From: Chaenocephalus aceratus
Taxonomy: Eukaryota; Chordata; Actinopteri; Perciformes; Channichthyidae
Length of the DNA stretch: 64,000 bases
Reading direction: 5' to 3'
NCBI GenBank assembly: GCA_023974075.1
Contig: JAMFTG010000073.1
Coordinates: 992,001 to 1,056,000, forward strand
The notes under the pieces: model-generated
Seen by the model: the letters and a program-made list of their open reading frames with translations, nothing else
Databases searched by the model: none
Told to the model about the DNA's origin: nothing
Made by a program: the position numbers and the translations under genes
In this document: positions 56,539 through 64,000 of the stretch, piece after piece
Layout of the letters: every line of letters begins with the position of its first letter
Position numbering within the stretch: the first letter of the stretch is position 1

Positions 56539-57595
56539 GTGGGACAGGCTCAAACAGCTGTTCAGTGCGTCTCAGGGTAGCTGTGCGCTCTACATAACAT
56601 GCTAACGCGCGCACCGGGCAGAGGAGGTGTAATTTAGCTTCCGTGGCCCCACCATGGGGTGGAAGACTAAATCCCCCCAAATGAATAACCCTCGACCTGA
56701 ACACACTCCTTAGGTTCATGGGCACAAAGGAGGAGTTCGGTCTGAGTGTCGCGCCACTCGGGTCACCCCGAATCAGTAAACAGCTCGGGTGCACCGACAG
56801 AGCGGTTAACTCGGACACTCTTTTGGCTGACGTTAAGGCAAGTAGCAATGCTGTCTTCCACGACAGTGCTTTCAGGGAGGAGAGCTCCAGAGGCTCAAAT
56901 GGTTCTGTGACCAAAGCCTCGAGCACCAGCGGCAGGTCCCACTGTGGGGTGGAGGCGCGCACTACTGGGCGCAGCCTCCTGACCCCCTGTAAAAACCGCA
57001 ACATCAGTGGATGAGAAAAGGCTGACCTGCCGTTGAATCCCTCATGACAGGACGAGATGGCTGCTGCATACACTTTTATAGTAGAATGAGCTAGTCCTCT
57101 GTCCACCAATAACTGTAAGAAGGACAAAATAGAGCCTAACTCACAAGATATGGGCTCTATTTTCCGCTCCTCACACCATCGCTGGAATCCCAGCCACTTT
57201 GGCCTGTAACAGGCTGTGGTGGATCCCGCTCTAGCTGCCTGGATAGACTGAATAACGCTATCAGACAATCCACCCTGTCTCAGCCTGTCCCTCTCAGGAG
57301 CCAAGCCTGGAGAGGACGGCCCAGAGTGGGTAACGCCCCCTGCCTCTTGAGACATCGGCCCCCAGAACTGGGGAATCGCCCAGGGCTGGCCCACCTTCAT
57401 CTGCGTCATTTCTGAGTACCACGGAGCCCCGAGGCAATCCGGTGCTACCATGATGACTGCCAAACGTTCTCGCCTCACTCTCCCCAGGAGAGGGAGAATG
57501 AGACGCAACGGTGGAAAGGCATAAAGCAGCTTCCTTGGCCATGGCTCGTGTGCAAACGCATCCACCCCCAAAGGCGGGTCGTCGCTCAGGGCCAT
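56350..57595 (-). pseudogene. DIRS tyrosine recombinase
   Basis: Minus-strand text from ALSDDPPLGVDAFAHEPWPR (57590) through RERLAVIMVAPDCLGAPWYS leads into a recombinase N-terminal domain (RAGSTTACYRPKWLGFQRWC, HSTIKVYAAAISSCHEGFNG) and catalytic domain. The catalytic Arg I is in TSAKRVSELTAL. The HxxR box is found in another frame (RAHSTRAVAAS), and the Tyr-containing end as PGPFIKCYLLD in a third, so there are at least two frame shifts or a deletion after LFEPVPRG. Normally the enzyme integrates the circular DNA copy. The 522-codon open frame (57595-56027) reads beyond the real gene into the 3' terminal region. Confidence 0.75.
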
Positions 57596-57596
57596 G

Positions 57597-58061
57597 GAAA
57601 ACCACAGGGCACAGTGGCCTGTTGCGCCGGCTGGCGAACAGATCCACTTCCGCTCTCCCGAACTGGGCCCAGATCTGCTTCACCACCTCTGGGTGAAGCA
57701 CCCACTCGCCTGGCAGGGGGCTGCCCCTCGACATGAGGTCGGCTCCCCTGTCCTCCAGTCCCGGGATATGGAGGGCTCTCAGAGATAACACCACCTCTGA
57801 TGCCCACAACCACAGCCTCTCCGCTGTGGCCAACAAGGCGGCGGAGCGGACTCCGCCCTGCCTGTTGATATAAGCCACTGTGGTGCTGTTGTCGCTCCTG
57901 ACCATTACATGCCTCCCTTGAATTAGGGGCATGAAATGCTGGAGGACTAACACTACCGCCCGTAGCTCTAGGAGGTTGCTGTGTCGTGTTTCCGTTAGAG
58001 ACCAGCGTCCACCTATAGCCCTCTTCAGGCAGGTCCCTCCCCATCCTTTTCCCGTGAACAC
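57597..58061 (-). pseudogene. DIRS RNase H domain
   Basis: Minus-strand VFTGKGWGGTCLKRAIGGRW is followed by TRHSNLLELRAVVLVLQHFM (catalytic E), VMVRSDNSTTVAYINRQGG (catalytic D) and GLEDRGADLMSRGSPLPGEW (final D), typical of the DIRS/Gypsy RNase H. FGRAEVDLFASRRNR then precedes a frame shift (CPVVFHGP versus LWFSMALSDDPP) into the recombinase frame. Its first part is cut off from RT by the internal duplicate at 58087-58836. Confidence 0.75.
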
Positions 58062-58086
58062 TGATGTAGAAGGTTATCCGTCCCAG

Positions 58087-58836
58087 TGGACCCTATGGGT
58101 ACAGTGGGCGGAGCCCCGATGTATGCACGCACTGTCATCCAGCCCACCGTTCCACCTCACTGTCCCTGACCGGCTTTAGCAGCCACTGCGCCTCACTCAC
58201 CTCCCCCTCGGTTGTAACCGTGGAGAAGTCTGGGCTGCGGCCGATAGAGCACACCCTGACGCGCTTGCCTCGCGAAAAAAAGTGTGCTGAAAAAAACAGT
58301 GCTGAGGGCTCCCCTGCGTCCAACTATAGGCAGACAGGGAAAAACCCCCAGCCCTGTATGGGTTTACTATGCACTCTCCCTCCTGAGTCTCTAAAGAGCA
58401 CGGGGAGAATGCAAGTGCCCCCTATGTCCCCACACTCAAACACTGACCCTTTGCAGAGTGTGTAGGGACTATCGTATGGAGGGCTCTCCCCCTCCTGCCC
58501 CCATGCAGGCGAGGGGAGCCCTCCAGTCCTGAAAAGGGCCCAGAGCACCCCACGTCCCCCGCGACCCTCCAGGGGTCCGGAGAAACGTAAGGGCATTTTA
58601 CGCCCGGGGAGAGGGTCAGATGCCCACTGACCAACAGCCCCCCCCCCTCCTCACCAGTCCTGTGTTGCCCCAGCAAGCACAGACGTTGAGAAAGAGCCAG
58701 ACATATGCAAGAGATAACACTTTATGAAGGGGCCTGGCGTTGACCAAGACGCCGCAGTGCATATATCCTCCACACTCGCCCGTTGAATAAGGCTGTTGAT
58801 GCAGCCACAGCTCGTGTGGAGTGCGCACGGACCCCC
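58087..58836. repeat. Direct repeat, copy 2 inserted inside DIRS pol
   Basis: The second copy of the 55790-56538 block, in the same orientation. On the minus strand it lies between GYLRRG (RT/RNase H linker, 58840) and the RNase H start VFTGKGWGG (58061). The right junction shares a run of G with the native copy (GGGGTCCGTGCGC), so a template switch or recombination at microhomology is likely. Confidence 0.9.
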
Positions 58837-58964
58837 TCCGGAGGTACCCGGGAGACCCCCAGAACCGGAGGTTGCCCTCCACTGAGGGGGGGGATGGTCA
58901 CCAGCCGCTGTTTGTGCCTCTTGGGATCCAAACGCAGGCTGGAGAACCTCTGCAGGCGGCGCAT
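58837..58964 (-). pseudogene. DIRS pol linker after RT
   Basis: Minus-strand reading MRRLQRFSSLRLDPKRHKQR with VTIPP, then (frame shift) GNLRFWGSPGYLRRG. This is the segment between RT and RNase H of DIRS pol (usual form SLRLDPKRHKxR...LRFW..P..L..G). It is bounded by the inserted repeat on one side and the internal duplicate on the other. Confidence 0.65.
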
Positions 58965-59445
58965 ATAACAATAATAATAATTCCTTACATTTATTATAGC
59001 GCTTTTCCAGATGCTCAAAGCGCTTTACAAATACACATGACACATATCATACATGCAATGGTCACCACTGTGGACAATACCCACAGGAGCAAGTTCAGGT
59101 GAAGTGTCTTGCCCAAGGACACAACGGCTTTACAGACGCAGCAGCGGCGGGTTTCACCCCTTGATCTGATGATCATTGCACAGCGCACTGTGCCACACCG
59201 TCCATCTTCACGCCTCGAACTCATCGAGGCGCTTATACAAGTACACATTGATATCATACATGTACTGTGGACATTACCCACAGGAGCAAATCCGGGTGAA
59301 GTGTCTTGCCCAAGGACACAACGGCCTGACGCAGTGGCGGCAGGAGCGGGTTTCGAACTGGAGTTCCCCAGCACCCCCCTTGATCTGATGATCAGATGCA
59401 CAGACCACTGCGCCACCCGTCCCCATATGCAGTAACCCCTGCGGG
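58964..59445. mobile_element. Inserted short interspersed repeat (two related modules)
   Basis: It begins AACAATAATAATAATTCCTT, then TTATTATAGCGCTTTTCCAG and CTCAAAGCGCTTTACAAATA, a frequent fish repeat. Two related modules follow, each with ACCCACAGGAGCAA, GTGAAGTGTCTTGCCCAAGG, ACACAACGGC, a GCGGGTTTC(A/G) box and TTGATCTGATGATCA (59085-59180 and 59270-59400). The second ends CACTGCGCCACCCGTCC. It interrupts the DIRS pol gene, so it is younger than that element. Confidence 0.65.
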
Positions 59446-59679
59446 ACCACAATTTGAGCAGCCGTCATGAGACTCAAAGTCTGCATGACAGTTAAAACTG
59501 TCACTGTCGCCCCCTGTCGCAGCCTGTGAACCGCCCGGAGAAGAGACGCACTTCTGCTCCCTGACAGGGTGGCGCGTAGCGCGCCTGCATCAAACACCAC
59601 TCCCAACTACAACACCTGTTGGTGAGGTATGGGGGTGCTCTTTTTTCAATTGATCGCAAAGCCTAATTTGGTTAGGTGT

Positions 59680-60700
59680 GTGATCAATTGTGCTGTGCAA
59701 AGCATTGCCTGTTCCCTGTTCCCTGGACCCAGCCATGACTATGAGGTCGTCTGGGTAAAAGAAAAACTCTCATGCAGTGGACGCGCAGCGGTTGAAGCAC
59801 AGTGGCCACACATTTACTGAACGTGCGTGGGGATAGGGAGTAGCCGAACGGTACTCTGTTGTACTCATAGGCTATCTCCTGGAAGGCAAAACGCAGACAC
59901 TTTCTATGCTCCGGAGCAATTTCCACATGAAATTCTTTCAGGTCGATGGTGGTCAACCAATCACCCGGTTTGCACAAGCCCCATTAACTGTTTTTATAGT
60001 TAATGTTAGGGAAATAATTGACCTAGACACCTAGATATGACGTACAGGACCAACCCTGACGTCTGTTTATCTCCTTTAAGGACATAGGCTGCTTCAGCCA
60101 TAATGTTATTGTTCCCATTCTGTGACCGGTCAACACTAGGTCACAGATGGTCTGTTGTTGTGGGTGCACTGGGACACTTCCTTCTTTGTTGTTTGTGGAC
60201 TCCAAGGTATGACATCTTCGAGGCCATAAGTGACGGACGCAAGTGACTCAGTGTGCCCAACTGGTTAAACTATCTTATCTAAATATGTTTATTACTCTCT
60301 GTGAAACCAGTTAAATGGGCTAACGAGAGAGAGGTTCTCCAGAATTGACGTGGCAACTCTCCCGTGCAGTCTCACCGTGACTGCTGTGATTTGTGATGTG
60401 AATCCTCCGGCCGTAACTCCAAATAAACCTCCAGTGTTTGACATCGAAGCTCCTGCTCTACCCTGTCTCCTTCCTGACTCGGTGACTCAGAAGTTTCCTT
60501 TAGAGTTAACATGCAGAATTTTCTGCAGGCAATGTAGCGATTCGGGCTGCTGAGATCTAGAATAGATCTGAATTCCCCTGTCTTCCTGAGAACCAGGAAG
60601 TACATGGAATAAAGACCATTTTCTCTGTGCTGAGGGTGCACAACAGACACAGCCTGTTTCTGTACCAGAGCCTGAATCTCTGCTGAGAGGAAACCAATCT
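59680..60700 (-). pseudogene. DIRS reverse transcriptase
   Basis: Minus-strand NGLYSMYFLVLRKTGEFRSI with LDLSSPNRYIACRKFCMLTL (60650-60500) is RT motif 1-2. After a gap (60360-59980, shifted or unrelated text) CKPGDWLTTIDLK, FHVEIAPEHRKCLRFAFQ and YNRVPFGYSLSPRTFSKC follow (59977-59800). One frame shift later the catalytic box reads FFFYPDDLIVMAGSRE; DIRS elements normally have Y-L-D-D, so Leu is replaced by Pro. The residues AY after DLK (usually DLKDAYFHV) are also altered (DLKEFHV). Not functional. Confidence 0.8.
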
Positions 60701-61030
60701 CCTCCTGGGAAGACAGATTTCCTCGTGGACCAAGCTACTTATTCGGCCTTGCGGCCCAATAATCGCTCTGACCTGGTGAGGCGGGGGCATCTCTAGCAAT
60801 GAGCGAGTAGCCCACACACCCGCCGCCATGATCATCACCCAGGGAGAGTACAGCCCTGGGCGGTGGACTTCCATGGACGCCGGACTCGGAAGGAATGGCG
60901 AACGTGAAATGGCACCGCCTCGGCCATATCCTGGTCCCCCAAACACTCGAAGCAGAGGTGGTGGGGGTCGACGCCCGCTATCTTTCTTTCTCTTTCTTCC
61001 TTTCTCTCAAAAAATACGTCTCGGACTCAG
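60700..61030 (-). other. 5' part of the DIRS element upstream of RT
   Basis: Minus-strand frames (for example 60946-60557) contain no gag motif I recognise; a shifted frame gives EEIGFLSAEIQALVQKQAV, the segment just before RT. The rest is probably the remnant of a deleted gag region and leader. Confidence 0.35.
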
Positions 61031-61032
61031 TG

Positions 61033-61243
61033 CTAGGCTATCACCTCCGCTCGCTGAAAAGTAAAGGATGGTGGTCAGGAGGCGAGGCCTCCTTTTATAC
61101 GGAAGTGAGATGCGCACGCATTCAGGTAGGCCCGCCCCGGGGCCGGCTACGTCCATAGAAATCTCAGTAGGTGAATGCTTGCATGATAAGGTAGTACCCC
61201 ATAGAGTCCAGTAGAGGGCGGAGCCTGTGAGAGATATAACTGA
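61033..61243. repeat. Right inverted terminal repeat of the DIRS element
   Basis: The reverse complement contains CTCACAGGCTCCGCCCTCTA, CTGGACTCTATGGGGTACTA, CCTTATCATGCAAGCATTCA, then TATAAAAGGAGGCCTCGCCT and CTGACCACCATCC. It matches 55555-55683 except for about 55 extra bases before TATAAAAGG. The TATAAAAGG may be a promoter TATA box of the element. Confidence 0.8.
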
Positions 61244-61840
61244 CAAAGCAAAAAAAAGTATTTGGAAAGTCCACAATAACAGTAATATGAACAATAACAT
61301 AACACAATGAAGATAGTTCTACTATCAAACAGTATAGTGTGTGTTTTGTGTGTGTGTGTTTTAAGAGCGAGTGCGCCCCACATATTCAGTTATTTTTGTT
61401 GCTTTGTGTTTTTACTATTCAGATGGTCGTTGTGTGTTCACTGCGCTTGGATCTGCTTCCTGTCTGACAGTAGAAATATATTCTACTGTACCAATTTATA
61501 ATCTCTTATAATGAAAGAAAACATTTTAATCTACTCTGGTTTTAGTTTCTTTTTTCGACTGTTCTCATTTTTTCCCTCAGTAAGGTATACTGTGAAACGA
61601 TCATTATAGACCCCCCCCCCCCCCCCAGGGTGAGCAGGTGTTGAATCGCCCTGAAAAGTTATATGAAAAAAGTACTCCATTGTGTTTTTTTAATGGGGAA
61701 TGGGATTTTCCTTGATCAGAGCATCCTTAGCAGCTTAATTATGATTGGTCTAAATTGGCATTTTTGCATTGGCACCGGGCAAGAACATTATTAAAAATCA
61801 AATGTTTAACTTGTTTTCATGCTCGCCTATCTTGTACACA
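61244..61840. other. Unassigned DNA with a poly-C run
   Basis: A TGTGTGTGT tract lies at 61336-61360 and a 16-base C run at 61612-61627. No coding frame or terminal repeat. Confidence 0.4.
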
Positions 61841-61841
61841 T

Positions 61842-61955
61842 GAGAAAGGCTAACTGGGGCTTGGACTTGGGAGCCGTAGGGTCACAGGTTCAAGTCCCCG
61901 AACAGACCATTAAATATGGAGTGTGGACTGGGCCCTGCCGTGAATGCAAATTATT
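61842..61955 (-). mobile_element. SINE-like fragment with a B-box-like word
   Basis: GGGGCTTGGACTTGGGAGCC and GTAGGGTCACAGGTTCAAGT are the reverse complement of the fragment at 63385-63475. GGTTCAAGTCC resembles the tRNA promoter B box, suggesting a tRNA-derived SINE or the conserved tail of a related repeat. It is followed by a piece of the TTAA MITE (61968-61992). Confidence 0.5.
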
Positions 61956-61992
61956 TGAGCTCCATACTGTTTCAGAAATAATGCTTGATGTG

Positions 61993-63330
61993 TTTTGAAC
62001 CACAGACCGTGTTTGTACTTGTTATGAGAAAGTAACATCTATTTATTTATATTAAAGGCTACTTTATAATCTTTCCAGTTCCATATGAAAATCATTTTGA
62101 TATATTTTTATTTAATTTGATTTGACATTTAGTTGTTGACTTAATACAGATATCAATACCAATATAGCACAGGATTATAATGCAGAATAGACATCAGGAA
62201 TATGTAATGTTCTCTAACTGGACCTTTCTGAATTTCTCTTGAACCCCCCTGCACTACATGTTTGTACCTTGTATTGCCTCTTATTATGTTCCAGTTCTAG
62301 CATTTTGGTGTTCAATCTCATTCTCTTCATGTTTTTGCGCCGACACCAGGGATTTATAATTCTGTTCCTCCATACAGAGCGCTGTATAGAGCCTGTGAAT
62401 TAAATCTGTCTTACCTTGAATATTTTTTGAATGTTTGAATCTCCTTCTCCTGTTAAAAAGTGTAGTGTCTGACTATCCTGCTGTTTATCATGCACAGTTT
62501 ACCTGAACTGCATGATGGATGAAAAGTGATCAAGACGGGGTATGGGAGTTAAAGATATATTCAACTAATTGCACACAACTGGAGCAATTAGCATGCAGCT
62601 ATATATAATTAAAAGCATGTGTTCTATGGAGTGTTCAGTTTCTTTTGAAGGGCTGCATGAATGCTCCTTTCTTAGCTGAAGCTGTGCTCTGAATTCACAG
62701 CGGCTGAGTGTGTGAGCGCTGTTTTCTGAAGAACGCCCTCCCACTGGTGTCGACACAGGCGTTCTTTCTTTCCACTATGATATGAGACTAGTAGCAGATG
62801 TAATTATTTTTGAGGAGATGAATATGACTAAAAGGTCGATATTGTAACCTTTTACCATCTGTGCTAAGAGATGGGTGCAGATGGGTGCCGGAGACTGGAT
62901 CTGCAGAGGAGGATGAAACTTTGCCATAATTGCCGCTCCAATAAACCAGTCAAAGTGTCTTTAAAGTGTACATAATGCAGGGGATGGATGCATACAATTT
63001 TGCGTGCTTGGTTGTATGTGTGTTTAGGCACACTCAGGCAGGATTGTGCATGCAGACTTTGCATCATATTTAGCATCATGAGTAGACTTGAGTTTTCCAC
63101 AGGCCTTCATCTGAGGACTAAGCCTGAAACTGTGTCCTTGAGCCTGAGCTCACCTGAGCTCACGTGAGCCAGCTGAATCCAACATGTTTTAACTCATTTG
63201 AAGCCTGACACAAAACCAAACCTGTGTTGACGTTTTTCCAAATCCTTTCCTGAAGTACAATGTAATATGTAATGTGCTTACTTTTAAGTAGTATGGCTAT
63301 GAAGAAGTCTACAGTATGAAGCTGAAAGGG
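61993..63330. other. Unassigned AT-rich DNA
   Basis: No supported gene, RNA or terminal repeat. Short frames at 62565-62756 and 62864-63100 look random. Confidence 0.3.
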
Positions 63331-63334
63331 CAAT

Positions 63335-63495
63335 CCAAATGTCCGGTGCCTTGCTCAAGGGCACCACGGCAGGGCAGGAGATGAACTGGGACCTCTCCAA
63401 GTAACAGTCCACACTCCATATTTAGGTCTGGTCGGGGACTTGAACCGGCGACCCTACGGCTCCCAGTCCAAGCCCCTACTGAGAATTACACTGCA
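63335..63495 (+). mobile_element. SINE-like fragment, inverted partner
   Basis: TGCCTTGCTCAAGGGCACCA, GGCAGGGCAGGAGATGAACT, TTGAACCGGCGACCCTACGG and CTCCCAGTCCAAGCCCCTAC form a frequent fish repeat module that contains a tRNA-like GG(T)TCAAGTCC in reverse. Its partner at 61842-61955 is in the opposite orientation, 1.5 kb away. Confidence 0.55.
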
Positions 63496-64000
63496 ACCAA
63501 TGTGATTATTAGTTCAGTAACTGAATTAATAATAATAATAATACTAACTAGATAGAGGCATTTAACTCTTTCCATGCAGAGACACATATTCCAAGTGCCC
63601 TTGAGCAAAGTTTCTGACAAAAAGAAATGTATAACAGAATGAGTGGGAAAATGTTTTGTTTCATTATATGAAAAATCCAGGAGTTGGGTCCTCCTTTTTG
63701 TTTTGCACGTTCCTTACATTAAATAATGTAACAGGATTTGTGGGCTGAAACCTTATTGGTCACTGTACAAAGTTGTCAGGCTACACAAAGAAGAACATTT
63801 ATGTTTAAATATGAAATGATGTATTCATAAGTTGTACTATAATTCTACAAATATTTTAAGTTTTCAGAGTAATCGTTTCCTACAGAACATTTAGTGATGT
63901 CATTTTGTTGAACCTGTTTGATTGGAAAATATTAGAAAAAAGCTGCAAAATAACAGTATTCTCCCGTTAGAACTTTAGGTTCTGTATTTATTTTAGTGTT
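63496..64000. other. Unassigned AT-rich DNA at the window end
   Basis: An (ATA)n-like stretch sits at 63527-63543. Nothing else can be supported up to the window edge. Confidence 0.3.

Larger units (their letters stand above)
55517..61243 (-). mobile_element. DIRS1-like tyrosine-recombinase retrotransposon
   Basis: On the minus strand the order is inverted terminal repeat (61243-61033), RT (60946-59680), RNase H (58061-57597), tyrosine recombinase (57595-56350) and 3' terminal region (to 55517). The termini are inverted: GGACTCTATGGGGTACTACC and CTTATCATGCAAGCATTCAC (55573-55615) recur as the reverse complement at 61156-61210. DIRS elements have no LTRs or DDE integrase; they replicate through a circular DNA and integrate with the recombinase. 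Gag is not recognisable. Several frame shifts, an inserted short repeat (58964-59440) and an internal duplicate of the 3' part (58087-58836) make this copy inactive. Confidence 0.85.

Noticed and set aside
57586..58044. 152-codon minus-strand ORF overlapping the DIRS RNase H
   Set aside because: RNase H motifs (SDNSTTVAY, ADLMSRG) are in the other frame, so this is a shadow.
63385..63475. tRNA gene
   Set aside because: Only a B-box-like word is present; no cloverleaf, anticodon arm or A box could be drawn.

Overview
The window reads as repeat-rich vertebrate genomic DNA, most likely from a ray-finned (teleost) fish. The evidence is the mix of element families: DIRS1-like and Ty1/copia retrotransposons, a Tc1 element, hAT and TTAA-site MITEs, an IS3EU-like transposon and fish-style LINE tails, all nested in AT-rich sequence with no operons. 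I see no convincing intact host gene, tRNA, rRNA or CRISPR array. Species, chromosome and any host gene whose intron this could be cannot be read from the sequence.

Layout. 1-4.2 kb: minus-strand pseudogene of a multi-copy C2H2-finger / IDDFE-motif protein, cut by a hAT element (8-bp TSD) and by a TIR element that itself contains another hAT-type element. 4.3-15.2 kb: a long-TIR element (about 0.5-kb TIRs, 7-bp TSD) into which a 7.9-kb IS3EU-like transposon (17-bp TIR, 6-bp TSD) inserted. The latter carries a decayed DDE integrase and, converging on it, a second gene joining a SAM-like domain to the C-terminal lobe of a HECT ubiquitin ligase. 15.2-16.6 kb: non-autonomous TTAA-type elements and repeats. 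16.6-22.9 kb: a nearly full-length L1/Tx1-type LINE with intact ORF1 and broken ORF2, split by a 756-bp solo LTR with TSD. 23.1-24.4 kb: 5'-truncated Ty1/copia pol plus 3' LTR. 24.4-31.5 kb: mostly unassigned, with LINE 3' tails, a perfect 73-nt palindrome, a 222-bp tandem duplication and one unrecognised 69-aa ORF. 31.5-33.5 kb: a non-autonomous hAT and a MITE. 35.2-36.8 kb: a Kolobok-like TTAA element with remnants of a THAP gene. 37-47 kb: LINE tails, two LTR candidates, an old DNA element, another hAT with TSD and MITE copies. 47-51 kb: a possible hAT 5' part, a minus-strand LINE with the catalytic box deleted, and degraded RT traces. 51.6-53.9 kb: a TTAA MITE next to a Tc1 transposon whose 333-codon transposase has a single nonsense codon. 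55.5-61.2 kb: a DIRS1-like tyrosine-recombinase retrotransposon on the minus strand, with inverted termini, a 0.75-kb internal copy of its own 3' part and an inserted short repeat. 61.2-64 kb: AT-rich sequence with an inverted pair of tRNA-like SINE fragments.

The nested insertions give a relative chronology: the long-TIR element is older than the IS3EU-like element inside it, the L1 is older than the solo LTR, and the C2H2 pseudogene is older than its hAT. The best candidate for an unusual system is the IS3EU-like transposon at 4860-12741, which combines an integrase with a ubiquitin-ligase-like passenger gene and has long inverted subterminal arrays. Superfamily names rest on motif and terminus recognition only; no database search was possible.
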